Origin: Acuticoccus sp039034015
Lineage (GTDB): Bacteria > Pseudomonadota > Alphaproteobacteria > Rhizobiales > Amorphaceae
DNA length: 64,000 nt
NCBI GenBank assembly: GCA_039034015.1
Contig: JBCCBM010000001.1
Span: 62,001-126,000, forward strand
Reading direction: 5' to 3'
A program made the translations under genes and the position numbers. Shown here piece after piece: positions 17,120 through 25,520 of this stretch; positions within the stretch are counted from its first letter, which is position 1, and each line of letters opens with the position of its first letter. A model generated the notes under the pieces. It had not been told where the DNA came from and ran no database searches. It saw nothing but the letters and a program-made list of their open reading frames with translations.

Positions 17120-17941
17120 ATGGCCGAGCGGCGGGACCCCTGGACCCCTTTGGAGCCCCACCTCCAGCGCAGCGCCTATATTGCGCAGATGGAGGCGATG
17201 ACCGATTGGTCGGCGATGGCGCGGCGGCACTGCGCCAAGCGCGCCGATTGCGTGGCTGAATTGATGCTCTTCCTTCAAGAAATGCGTCGCACGGGGCGGA
17301 TCCCGCCAGCGCCAGCGCTCGGCTTTGTGGCCGCTCACCGGCAGATGACCCTTCCGGCCCGCGCGGCGATGACCGCGCCGCCGCGGATCAGCACGCTGAT
17401 GGAAGACGCGGGGATCACCGGCGCGGGGCGGGAGCGGATTTTGAAAAAGGCGTTCACCACGCAGGACGCCCACTGCATGCCCTGCCAGGTGACGGTGGGG
17501 GCAACGCTCCTCCAGACCCATCTTGATGCGGGCCAAGACCTCTTGGCGCGGGCGCGGCTTGAGGCGCTGTTTGGCGTCGTCCAGCGCATGCCCACCATGT
17601 TTAATGAGAGCGACACCCAGGCCGAGAGCCGCGGCTTTATCCCGGCGCTCCGGGCGGGGACAGCGCGGCTCACCACCGCCCTTGCGCCAACGGCGGTGGC
17701 GGGTCCGGCCGACCTTGAGGATGCGTATGGCGTGTTCTTGTCCGAGGCACGCCAGGGGCTCGGCGCCGCCATTGAAGCCAACCAGACGCTTTATGGGGCG
17801 GCGGGCGATGCGGCGGAGCGGTTTTATCGGCGCATGAAGATTGAGATGCTGTCGGCCTATCGCGATGCGCTGGACACGGAGCGGCCGGAGCTTTTGAGAA
17901 AGCCCCAGCTTGTGGGGCTTTTCAGGGCGATGTGGGACTGA
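17120..17941 (+). CDS. Hypothetical protein of unknown family, 273 aa
   Basis: I do not recognise this protein. It is mostly helical by inspection and has no signal peptide or membrane helix. A short cysteine cluster, HCMPCQ near residue 120, and an upstream CAKRADC segment near residue 40 could bind metal or form a disulphide. The TTG at 17096 opens the frame, but the ATG at 17120 has AGGAG 8 nt upstream and is preferred. It is convergent with the RTX gene, with only 7 bp between stops. Confidence 0.75.
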   Translation: MAERRDPWTPLEPHLQRSAYIAQMEAMTDWSAMARRHCAKRADCVAELMLFLQEMRRTGRIPPAPALGFVAAHRQMTLPARAAMTAPPRISTLMEDAGITGAGRERILKKAFTTQDAHCMPCQVTVGATLLQTHLDAGQDLLARARLEALFGVVQRMPTMFNESDTQAESRGFIPALRAGTARLTTALAPTAVAGPADLEDAYGVFLSEARQGLGAAIEANQTLYGAAGDAAERFYRRMKIEMLSAYRDALDTERPELLRKPQLVGLFRAMWD

Positions 17942-17948
17942 GCCTGGC

Positions 17949-18650
17949 TTAGGCGAAGAGGTCGCCGTAGTCGTAGGTCTCGATGGTGTTGCCGTTGCTG
18001 TCGATGACGTTGATGGTGTCAACGTCTTCGACCGTCACGTTGAACTGGCTGAGCGTTGCCTCGCCGTCGGAGGCGTAGTCAGACAAGTCGCTCGACAGTT
18101 GGCTATAATCCAACGACTGGCCGTCTTCCAGGATGATGTTCAGCGTGTCTTCGCCGGAGCCACCGTTGATGTTGGCGGTGTCACCATCGTTGCCGTAGAC
18201 GAAGTTGAAGACATCGTCGCCATCTTCACCGTAGACATTGCCGGCGCCGTCGTTCAGCGAGATCGTGTCGTTGCCGTCGCCCAGGGTCACCGTTTCGATG
18301 CGGCTATCGGCCGACACAATGTCGTTGCCATCGCCGGTGTCGAGGGTGCCCATGCCGTCGCCGCCGACATTGGCTTCAACGTTGCCTTTGCCGAGATCCG
18401 CGTCGACCACGTAGCCAGAATTCAGCGTCAGGACGTCGTTGCCATCGCCCATGTCCACCTGCGTTGCGCCAGCGCCCAGGATGACGGTGTCGTTGCCGTC
18501 GCCAGCGTCAGTGGAGGACACGAAGGCGCTTGTGGAGAGGAAGTCGTTGCCGCCCTTCAGATCGACGCTGTTGGCGCCGCCTTCGATGAAGATGCTGTCG
18601 GCGTTGTCGGTGCCGGTGACGCTGTTGATCCAGTTGGTGTACGTGGTCAT
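17949..18650 (-). CDS. Small acidic RTX calcium-binding repeat protein
   Basis: This 233-aa, very acidic protein consists largely of RTX-type nonapeptides (GDGNDTVIL, GDGNDVLTL, GDGNDIVSA, GDGNDTISL, GEDGDDVFN, GGSGEDTLN). These bind calcium and fold into a beta roll outside the cell. It has no N-terminal signal peptide, and its aspartate-rich C-terminus (TIETYDYGDLFA) is compatible with a type I secretion signal. No type I secretion genes are in the window. The start at 18650 (MTTYTNW) has AGAGG 8 nt upstream. The frame is open back to 18698. Adhesin-, matrix- or effector-like roles are all possible. Confidence 0.85.
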   Translation of the reverse strand: MTTYTNWINSVTGTDNADSIFIEGGANSVDLKGGNDFLSTSAFVSSTDAGDGNDTVILGAGATQVDMGDGNDVLTLNSGYVVDADLGKGNVEANVGGDGMGTLDTGDGNDIVSADSRIETVTLGDGNDTISLNDGAGNVYGEDGDDVFNFVYGNDGDTANINGGSGEDTLNIILEDGQSLDYSQLSSDLSDYASDGEATLSQFNVTVEDVDTINVIDSNGNTIETYDYGDLFA

Positions 18651-18797
18651 GGCCGCTGCCTCTTGGCGTTTTGGGGCGGCGCCGTTGCCGCCCGACACAC
18701 CAGAAATGTTAGGCAGGCCCTATGATCACAACCGCGAGATCAGAGGGAAGAACTAAGGTGTGCGGCAGATCACAAACCCGTGTCAGATGCATGGACC

Positions 18798-18826
18798 TTG
18801 ACCGTTTGGGGCGCGAACCGTATGTC
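18798..18826 (+). promoter_or_regulatory. Candidate sigma-70 promoter for rplU-rpmA
   Basis: TTGACC at 18798-18803 and TATGTC at 18821-18826 are separated by 17 bp, the optimal spacing. They lie about 75 bp upstream of rplU, in the region divergent from the RTX gene. The -10 match is partial, so this is a prediction only. Confidence 0.4.
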
Positions 18827-18900
18827 AGCGCCTCACGGAACAAGAAGGCCGGGCGACGGGCGGGGTTTGCCTGCGATCCGGTGGCATCAGGAACGGAAAA

Positions 18901-19215
18901 ATGTTCGCAGTCATCAAGACCGGCGGCAAGCAGTATCGCGTGTCGGCCGGGGACGAGGTTCGCATCGAGACCGTTGAGGGGGAGGCGGGCGCCGCCGTCA
19001 CCTTTGGCGACGTCCTCATGATCGGCGATGGGGAGAGTGTCACGGTCGGTGCGCCGATGGTGACGGGCGCCAGCGTCGCCGGCGAAATTGTCGAGCAGAC
19101 GCGCAACAAGAAGATCATCATCTTCAAGAAGCGCCGCCGGCAGAACTCTCGCCGCAAAAACGGGCATCGTCAGCCGCAGACGGTGGTGAAGATCACCGCC
19201 ATCAACGCCGCGTAA
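18901..19215 (+). CDS. rplU: 50S ribosomal protein L21
   Basis: This 104-aa protein has the complete L21 sequence pattern. It begins MFAVIKTGGKQYRVSAGD, has the conserved lysine-rich KIIIFKKRRRQNSRRKNGHR region and ends VVKITAINA. It binds 23S rRNA in the large subunit. It is first in the rplU-rpmA pair, 12 bp before rpmA, as almost everywhere in bacteria. Confidence 0.98.
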   Translation: MFAVIKTGGKQYRVSAGDEVRIETVEGEAGAAVTFGDVLMIGDGESVTVGAPMVTGASVAGEIVEQTRNKKIIIFKKRRRQNSRRKNGHRQPQTVVKITAINAA

Positions 19216-19227
19216 CAGGGGTTTACC

Positions 19228-19494
19228 ATGGCACACAAGAAAGCAGGCGGTTCATCCCGCAACGGGCGCGACACCGCAGGCCGCCGCCTTGGGTTCAAGA
19301 AGTTTGGCGGCGAGGCGGTGGTGCCGGGCAACATCATCTGCCGTCAGCGGGGCACCCGTTGGCATCCGGGCGAAAATGTTGGCATCGGCAAGGACCACAC
19401 CCTGTTCGCCCTAATCGCCGGCAAGGTGGGCTTTAAGAAAAAGCTTGGCCGCACCTACGTGAACGTTGAGCCGGCGGCCGCCCCCGCGGAGTAA
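19228..19494 (+). CDS. rpmA: 50S ribosomal protein L27
   Basis: This 88-aa protein starts MAHKKAGGSSRNGRDTAGR, the N-terminal tail that reaches the peptidyl-transferase centre. The conserved RQRGTRWHPGENVGIGKDHT follows. It shows no N-terminal cleavage extension of the Firmicutes type. Confidence 0.98.
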   Translation: MAHKKAGGSSRNGRDTAGRRLGFKKFGGEAVVPGNIICRQRGTRWHPGENVGIGKDHTLFALIAGKVGFKKKLGRTYVNVEPAAAPAE

Positions 19495-19498
19495 GTCC

Positions 19499-19921
19499 GT
19501 GGCGGTCGTGATCCACCACAACCCGGACTGCGGCACCTCGCGCAACGTGCTCGCCACCATCGAGGCGAGCGGCGTTGTACCGACGGTGATCGCGTATCTC
19601 GACACCGGGTGGACGCGGCCGCAGCTTCTGGGCCTTTTTGCAGCGGCTGGCCTCACGCCGCGCTCGGCGCTGCGCGTCTCAAAATCCCCCGCCGAGGCGC
19701 TCGGGCTGACGGCGGATGGCGTAACGGGCGACGTGCTGCTCGACGCGATGGTGGAGCACCCCATCCTGGTGAACCGCCCGATTGTCTGCACCCCCAAAGG
19801 CGTGCGCCTTTGCCGGCCGAGCGAGGCGGTGCTCGACCTTTTGGAGGGTTGGCCGCCAGGGCCATTTGCCAAGGAAGACGGGGCGCTTCTCATCAACGAA
19901 CAGGGCGAACGGGTCGCCTAA
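19499..19921 (+). CDS. ArsC/Spx-family arsenate reductase-like protein
   Basis: This 140-aa protein has a thioredoxin fold. It carries the glutaredoxin-type ArsC motif NPDCGTSRN (catalytic Cys at about residue 11) and the C-terminal RPIVCTPKGVRLCRP, which includes the oxyanion-binding arginine. The family reduces arsenate to arsenite with glutathione/glutaredoxin, though some members do other thiol chemistry. The GTG at 19499 follows GGAG. The frame is open upstream inside rpmA. No arsenite exporter or ArsR gene is nearby, so an arsenic-resistance role is unproven. It lies between rpmA and obgE. Confidence 0.85.
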   Translation: MAVVIHHNPDCGTSRNVLATIEASGVVPTVIAYLDTGWTRPQLLGLFAAAGLTPRSALRVSKSPAEALGLTADGVTGDVLLDAMVEHPILVNRPIVCTPKGVRLCRPSEAVLDLLEGWPPGPFAKEDGALLINEQGERVA

Positions 19922-19927
19922 CCCATC

Positions 19928-20944
19928 ATGAAGTTTCTTGACCAAGCCAAGGTCTACGTGCGGTCCGGCAAGGGTGGGCCGGGCGCGGTCTCGTTCCGCC
20001 GCGAAAAGTATGTGGAGGAGGGCGGGCCCGATGGGGGCGATGGCGGCCGGGGCGGCGACGTGTACGTCGAGGCGGTGGACGGCCTCAACACCCTTATCGA
20101 CTTTCGCTATCAGCAGCATTTTCGCGCAGGCGCCGGCGTTGGCGGGTCGGGGCGCAACCGCACCGGCGCAAGCGGCGCCCATGTGACGCTGAAAGTCCCG
20201 GTCGGGACGGTGGTGCTCGACGAGGAGAAAGAGCAGGAGATCGCCGATCTCACCGCCGCCGGCATGCGGGTAAAACTTGCAAGTGGCGGCAATGGCGGGT
20301 TTGGCAACCAGCGGTTCAAGTCGTCGGTCAACCGCTCGCCGCGCCACGCCAACCCGGGCCTTCCGGGGGAGGAGCGGGCGCTTTGGCTGCGGCTCAAGCT
20401 GATTGCGGATGTGGGGCTGGTGGGCCTCCCCAATGCGGGGAAGTCGACATTTTTGTCCGCCGTCACCGCCGCGACGCCCAAAATTGCCGACTATCCGTTC
20501 ACAACGCTCCACCCGCATCTGGGGATTGCGGAGATCGACACCCGCCGGCTCGTCATTGCCGACATTCCGGGTCTCATTGAGGGGGCGAGCGAAGGGGTCG
20601 GCATCGGCGACCGCTTTTTGGGCCACATTGAACGATGTCCGCTCCTTCTCCACCTGGTGGATGCATCGTCGGACGATGTGGTGGCGGATTTTTGCGTGGT
20701 GGATGCAGAACTGGCCGCCTACGGCGCGGGGCTGTCGCAGAAGCCGCGCCTGGTGGCGCTCTCAAAGGCGGACGCGGGGGACGATCTTGGAGAGAAGGCG
20801 GCGGCGCTCTCAGCAGCGTCCGGGCGGACGGTGCACCAAATCTCGGCCGCAACCGGCGCCGGGATGACCGCTTTGTTGCGTGCGCTCGCGGAGATTGTTC
20901 ACGCGCCCCGGTCGCCGGAACCCTCCGTGTCCTGGTCGCCATGA
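19928..20944 (+). CDS. obgE: GTPase Obg/CgtA
   Basis: This 338-aa GTPase assists large-subunit ribosome assembly and links growth to nutrient state. The glycine-rich Obg domain fills residues 1 to about 158 (GGPDGGDGGRGGDVY is typical). The G domain follows, with G1 GLPNAGKST (about 166), G3 DIPG and the G4 position SKAD in place of the usual NKxD. The C-terminal variable tail is short. It sits in the conserved rplU-rpmA-obg-proBA series. Confidence 0.97.
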   Translation: MKFLDQAKVYVRSGKGGPGAVSFRREKYVEEGGPDGGDGGRGGDVYVEAVDGLNTLIDFRYQQHFRAGAGVGGSGRNRTGASGAHVTLKVPVGTVVLDEEKEQEIADLTAAGMRVKLASGGNGGFGNQRFKSSVNRSPRHANPGLPGEERALWLRLKLIADVGLVGLPNAGKSTFLSAVTAATPKIADYPFTTLHPHLGIAEIDTRRLVIADIPGLIEGASEGVGIGDRFLGHIERCPLLLHLVDASSDDVVADFCVVDAELAAYGAGLSQKPRLVALSKADAGDDLGEKAAALSAASGRTVHQISAATGAGMTALLRALAEIVHAPRSPEPSVSWSP

Positions 20945-21005
20945 GGATCGGCGCTTCCGTGCCGGGCGCTGCTGTGGCACGGCATGGGGCGGGAGGGGAT
21001 CGACC

Positions 21006-21953
21006 ATGAAATCACCGATCGCAACGCCGCTGTCGCGCGAGGCGAAGCTGGAGCGCGAAACGCAGGTTTTTGCGGGCAAAAACAACCAGCGGACCCGCTC
21101 GCTGGCGTGGAACGCGATCCCGTATTTTCAGCAGAAGCTGCGCGAGCGCATGAATATGACCGCTGAGGTCAACGCGCTTTTGGACGGGCGGACCGAGCGG
21201 CGCGCGCTGACGCTTGCCTGCGGTGACATGAAGGGCGAGTACGGCTTTTTCAAATCCATCGGCGTGACGTCAATCGACGCCTTTGACCTTTCGCCCGGCC
21301 AGCGCAAACGCTGCTTTGATCTGGTGTACGACGGGAAAATCCCGCTGGATTACAAGATTGCCGATGTCAACGAGGCGGGCCTCGAAGAGGGCGCCTACGA
21401 CATTGTTTATATGCAGCAGTCGCTCCACCACATTGAGGCGGTCGAAAAGGTGGTGGCCCGCATCCACAAGGCGCTGCGGCCGGATGGGCTATTCGTCCTG
21501 ATCGATTATGTGGGCGAGCCGTTCCTCCAGCGCGGACCCAAGCAGCGGGCGGTGTGCCAGCGGATCTGGTCGTGCCTGCCGGAGCGTTTGCGCGTTTCCC
21601 AAGACGGCACGGTGCGCGACACCATCTGGATCCCTGACAAAAAGACCCTCTCGCCCTTTGAGGCGGTGCGCGCGCCGGCGATCTTGCCCGCGATCCGCCA
21701 GCACTTTGAGACCCATTTTGAGATGGTGTTTGGGGGCGTCGTCTTCCCGATCGTCAACAATTTTGCGCCGCACTGGGACCCTGCGCTAGAAGGGGATGAG
21801 ACGGTGTTGAAGCTCCTGTGGGAGCTGGATGAGATGATGACGGCGTCGGGCATGGTGGAGCCGACATTTGTGCGCGCGATTTATCGCCCCGGCGCCGCGC
21901 CCGATCGCAACCGGTCCTGGCGGTGGCGAAGGGGGGCGTCATCGAAACCGTAA
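21006..21953 (+). CDS. Class I SAM-dependent methyltransferase
   Basis: This 315-aa protein has a Rossmann methyltransferase core. Its motif I variant is TLACGDMKGEYGFFKS, with an acidic residue at the end of strand 2 (AFDLSPGQ). Post-motif segments YDIVYMQQSLHHIE and LRPDGLFVLIDYVGEP are typical of the Methyltransf_11/25 group. The substrate cannot be predicted. The ATG at 21006 follows GGGAGGGG. It is inserted between obgE and proB, and its last 31 bp overlap the proB start. The C-terminal tail (RNRSWRWRRGASS) looks like read-through into the shared DNA. Confidence 0.85.
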   Translation: MKSPIATPLSREAKLERETQVFAGKNNQRTRSLAWNAIPYFQQKLRERMNMTAEVNALLDGRTERRALTLACGDMKGEYGFFKSIGVTSIDAFDLSPGQRKRCFDLVYDGKIPLDYKIADVNEAGLEEGAYDIVYMQQSLHHIEAVEKVVARIHKALRPDGLFVLIDYVGEPFLQRGPKQRAVCQRIWSCLPERLRVSQDGTVRDTIWIPDKKTLSPFEAVRAPAILPAIRQHFETHFEMVFGGVVFPIVNNFAPHWDPALEGDETVLKLLWELDEMMTASGMVEPTFVRAIYRPGAAPDRNRSWRWRRGASSKP

Positions 21954-23092
21954 CGGCACCGGCCGCAACAACGCCGCTCTCCGGCGCGCGGCGCATTGTG
22001 ATCAAGCTTGGCTCTGCGCTCCTTGTGGGGCCGGAGGGGGTGCGGCGCGCCTGGCTTGACGCGGTGTGCCAAGACCTTGCCGACCTGCACCGGGAGGCTG
22101 ACGTGATTGTCGTCTCCTCCGGCGCCATTGCCATGGGGCGCGGGCCGATCGGCTATGGCGGCCGCGCGCTCAAGCTGGAGGAGAGCCAGGCGGCCGCGGC
22201 CATCGGCCAGATCGCGCTGGCGGCCGAGTGGTCGGCGGCGCTCGCACGGGTCGGGCTGTTGGCGGCGCAAGTGCTGGTGACGGTGCGGGACACGGAGGAG
22301 CGGCGCGCTTACTTGAATGCGCGCACCACCGTTGCCGAGCTTTTGCGTGTGCGCGCCATCCCGGTGATCAATGAGAATGACACCGTCGCCACCTCTGAAA
22401 TCCGCTATGGCGACAATGACCGGCTGGCGGCCCGCGTTGCCACGATGGTCTCTGCGGAATGCCTGATCCTGCTCTCGGATGTGGATGGGCTTTACACCGC
22501 GCCACCCGCCCAGGACCCTGATGCGCGGTTCATCCCCCATGTGCCGGCCATCACGCCCGACATTGTGGCAATGGCGGGGGATGCGGGCTCCAACCTGTCG
22601 CGCGGGGGCATGCGCACCAAGATTGATGCGGCGCGCATTGCGACCGAGGCGGGCGTTGCCATGGCAATCGCAAGCGGTCACCCGCTGCACCCCTTGCGGG
22701 CGCTGATGGACGGGGGGCGCGCCACCTGGTTTGCGCCGGCGACGGACCCTCAAACGGCGCGCAAAGTCTGGATTTCGGGCTCCCTGCGCCCGCGGGGGGC
22801 GTTGACGCTGGATGCGGGCGCCGTGCGCGCCGTGCGCCGGGGGCGGAGCCTGTTGCCGGCCGGGGTGCGGGCGGTGTCGGGCGCGTTTTCGCGCGGGGAC
22901 GCGGTCTGCCTTTGCGACGAGGATGGGGTTGAGGTGGGCCGCGGCCTTGTGGCCTATGACGCGGCGGATGCCCATGCCATCAAAGGCCAGCGGTCGGAGG
23001 CGCTGCCTGCCCTTGTGGGGGCGCGCGCCCGGGCCACAATGGTGCACCGCGATGATATGGCGCTTCACCCCGCGCCGCTGGAGGACACGTGA
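21923..23092 (+). CDS. proB: Glutamate 5-kinase
   Basis: This 389-aa enzyme phosphorylates glutamate in the first step of proline synthesis. An amino-acid kinase domain (IVIKLGSALLV, VIVVSSGAIAMGRG, NENDTVAT) is followed from about residue 290 by a C-terminal PUA domain. The start is GTG, inside the end of the methyltransferase gene. Feedback by proline is usual in this family. It overlaps proA by 4 nt (GTGA). Confidence 0.96.
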   Translation: MAKGGVIETVTAPAATTPLSGARRIVIKLGSALLVGPEGVRRAWLDAVCQDLADLHREADVIVVSSGAIAMGRGPIGYGGRALKLEESQAAAAIGQIALAAEWSAALARVGLLAAQVLVTVRDTEERRAYLNARTTVAELLRVRAIPVINENDTVATSEIRYGDNDRLAARVATMVSAECLILLSDVDGLYTAPPAQDPDARFIPHVPAITPDIVAMAGDAGSNLSRGGMRTKIDAARIATEAGVAMAIASGHPLHPLRALMDGGRATWFAPATDPQTARKVWISGSLRPRGALTLDAGAVRAVRRGRSLLPAGVRAVSGAFSRGDAVCLCDEDGVEVGRGLVAYDAADAHAIKGQRSEALPALVGARARATMVHRDDMALHPAPLEDT

Positions 23093-24366
23093 CGATCGCA
23101 AAGACCCCGGCCGCCTTTGGCACCGCGGACGCCGCCACCCTCATCGCTGACATGGGCGCGCGCGCCCGCGCCGCACAAGCTGGCCTCGCGTTGGCCTCCA
23201 CCGCGCAAAAGCGGGCTGCCCTTCGTGCGATGGCCGAGGCGCTGCGGGCCGCAACCCCAAAAATCTTGGCGGAGAACGCGGCCGACCTTGCGGCCATGGA
23301 CGCTGCGCCCGCCTTTCGCGATCGCGCGCGGCTGGATGAGGCGCGGGTCGCTTCCATTGCCGATGCCGTCGCTGCGATTGCGGCGCTGGACGACCCTGTG
23401 GGGGCCGTTTTGGCGAGCTGGGAGCGGCCCAACGGACTTGCGATCGAGCGGGTGTCGACCCCCCTTGGCGTCATCGGCGTGATCTATGAAAGCCGGCCGA
23501 ATGTGACGGCGGATGCGGCGGCGCTCTGCCTGATGGCGGGGAACGCTGTCATTTTGCGCTCAGGCTCTGACACGTTGCGCTCCGCCGCCGCGATCACGGC
23601 TGCCCTTCGGGAGGGGCTGGCAGGGAGCCTCCCGGCAGACGCCGTGCAGCTTGTGCCGGTGAAGGACCGTGCGGCGGTGGGGGCAATGCTCGCCAATGCC
23701 GGCGGTGCGCTGGACGTGATTGTCCCGCGGGGCGGGCGCAGCCTTGTGGAGCGGGTGCAGCGCGAGGCCCGGGTGCCGGTGTTTGCCCATCTTGAGGGCC
23801 TTTGCCACGTTTTTGTGCATGGTGCCGCCGATCCTGCCATGGCGCAGGACATTGTGGTGAACGCAAAGATGCGCCGCACCGGGATTTGCGGGGCCGCGGA
23901 AACCCTTCTCATCGATGTGGCGCGCGTGGACGCCCTCCCGGCGATTGCAACGGCGCTTGAGGCGGCCGGCTGCACCTTGCGGGGGGACGCGCGGGCCCGC
24001 GCCATCGCCCCCATGGAGCCGGCGACGGATGAGGATTTTGCCACCGAATATTTGGCGCCGATCCTGTCGGTCGCGGTGGTGGACGGGCTCGATGGGGCGC
24101 TCTCGCACATTGCGCGTTACAGCTCCCACCACACGGACTGCATTGTGACGGAGAATGCGCAGGCGGCCGCGCGGTTCATGGCGGAGGTGGATTCGGCCAT
24201 CGTTCTCCACAACGCATCCACACAGTTTGCCGATGGGGGCGAATTTGGCATGGGCGCCGAAATCGGCATTGCGACCGGGCGGATGCACGCGCGGGGGCCG
24301 GTGGGCGTCGCGCAGCTCACAACGTTCAAATACCGCGTGCACGGCCGTGGACAGACCCGTCCCTAA
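23089..24366 (+). CDS. proA: Gamma-glutamyl phosphate reductase
   Basis: This 425-aa NADPH-dependent enzyme reduces glutamyl phosphate to glutamate semialdehyde, the second step of proline synthesis. It is of the aldehyde-dehydrogenase fold. The substrate-site segment KMRRTGICGAAETLLID surrounds the catalytic cysteine (near residue 268). GVIYESRPNVTADA and FGMGAEIGIATGRMHARGPVG are family blocks. It starts with GTG overlapping the proB stop. Confidence 0.97.
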   Translation: MTIAKTPAAFGTADAATLIADMGARARAAQAGLALASTAQKRAALRAMAEALRAATPKILAENAADLAAMDAAPAFRDRARLDEARVASIADAVAAIAALDDPVGAVLASWERPNGLAIERVSTPLGVIGVIYESRPNVTADAAALCLMAGNAVILRSGSDTLRSAAAITAALREGLAGSLPADAVQLVPVKDRAAVGAMLANAGGALDVIVPRGGRSLVERVQREARVPVFAHLEGLCHVFVHGAADPAMAQDIVVNAKMRRTGICGAAETLLIDVARVDALPAIATALEAAGCTLRGDARARAIAPMEPATDEDFATEYLAPILSVAVVDGLDGALSHIARYSSHHTDCIVTENAQAAARFMAEVDSAIVLHNASTQFADGGEFGMGAEIGIATGRMHARGPVGVAQLTTFKYRVHGRGQTRP

Positions 24367-24381
24367 CGCCCGACCTTTGGT

Positions 24382-25005
24382 GTGATCGGGCCGTACGAGG
24401 GGCTGCCGACCTCGGGGGGCGGGCAGACGGTGGGCGTCTTCGGCGGCTCGTTCAACCCGCCCCACGCCGGCCATCGGCATGTGGCGCAAACGGCGCTCGC
24501 GCGGCTTCGGCTGTCGGCGCTGTGGTGGCTTGTGTCGCCGGGCAACCCGCTCAAAACCCATGACGAATTGGCGGGCCTCCCGCAGCGGCTTGACGCGGTG
24601 GCAGCGCTTGCCCGGCACCCCAAAATGCGCGTCACGGCGGCGGAGGCTGCGCTTGGCACGCGCTATAGCGCGGATGTGGTGCGCCATCTGGCAGCGCGCC
24701 GGCCGGAGGTGCGCTTCGTCTTTGTGATCGGGGCCGACAATCTGTTGACGTTTCACAAGTGGCAGGAGTGGCGGGCAATTTTTGCCACCATGCCCGTTGC
24801 GGTGGTGAGCCGGCCGAGCGCGCCGCTGGCCGCGATCCGCGCGCCGGCCGCCCGCGCCTTTGCCGCCGCGCGGATTGATGAGAGCGATGCGCCGCGATTG
24901 GCCCATGCGAGGCCCCCGGCATGGGTGTTTTTGAACGCGCCACTCAAACCCGTGTCATCCACAGATTTGCGCCGGCGACGGCGGGCGTTTGCGCCGGCGT
25001 CTTGA
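24382..25005 (+). CDS. nadD: Nicotinate-nucleotide adenylyltransferase
   Basis: This 207-aa enzyme makes nicotinate adenine dinucleotide in NAD synthesis. The nucleotidyltransferase motif GGSFNPPHAGH holds the catalytic histidines (about residues 21-31). The second motif, VSSTDLRRRRR, is at the C-terminus. The annotated start is GTG. A GTG at 24430, directly before the core strand, would remove 16 residues. It follows proA by 15 bp. Confidence 0.95.
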   Translation: MIGPYEGLPTSGGGQTVGVFGGSFNPPHAGHRHVAQTALARLRLSALWWLVSPGNPLKTHDELAGLPQRLDAVAALARHPKMRVTAAEAALGTRYSADVVRHLAARRPEVRFVFVIGADNLLTFHKWQEWRAIFATMPVAVVSRPSAPLAAIRAPAARAFAAARIDESDAPRLAHARPPAWVFLNAPLKPVSSTDLRRRRRAFAPAS

Positions 25006-25121
25006 AACAGTCACACCCGCGTCCTTATGTTATCGTGGCGCACGCGTGATTCGGCGCCGGTGCGACACGGTTTTTGCGCGGAAGAAGGGCCGCAGATCAC
25101 AGGAAAGGACCCCCCGCACAC

Positions 25122-25520
25122 ATGGTTTTGACCACCGAGGGGCAGGCTGGGGCCGCCCATCTGGCGCCGTTGGATCCGAGTGACCAACTGGCCATCGTCC
25201 TAAAAAGCCTCGATAATTCGAAGGCTGAGGACATCATTGCCATCGATCTTGAGGGCAAAACGCCGCTCGCCGACCACATGGTTGTCGCCTCCGGCCGCTC
25301 CCACCGCCATGTGGGCGCTGTGGCCGACCATCTTTTGCGCGCGCTGAAAGACGCGGGCGTGAAAGGGGTGCGCGTGGAGGGCCTGTCGGCGGCCGACTGG
25401 GTTTTGGTGGACGCGGGGGATGTGATCATCCACGTCTTCCGGCCCGAAGTGCGCACGTTCTACAACCTTGAAAAGATGTGGCAATTGGAAAGCGCCACAC
25501 AGATTGAGGTTGTGGTCTGA
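25122..25520 (+). CDS. rsfS: Ribosomal silencing factor RsfS
   Basis: This 132-aa protein binds L14 and blocks subunit joining when nutrients run short. It has the family blocks DHMVVASGRSHRHVGAVADHL and DWVLVDAGDVIIHVF, followed by RTFYNLEKMW. The ATG at 25122 has AAAGGA upstream, though 12 nt away. A TTG at 25074 is also in frame. The stop overlaps the rlmH start. Confidence 0.94.
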   Translation: MVLTTEGQAGAAHLAPLDPSDQLAIVLKSLDNSKAEDIIAIDLEGKTPLADHMVVASGRSHRHVGAVADHLLRALKDAGVKGVRVEGLSAADWVLVDAGDVIIHVFRPEVRTFYNLEKMWQLESATQIEVVV

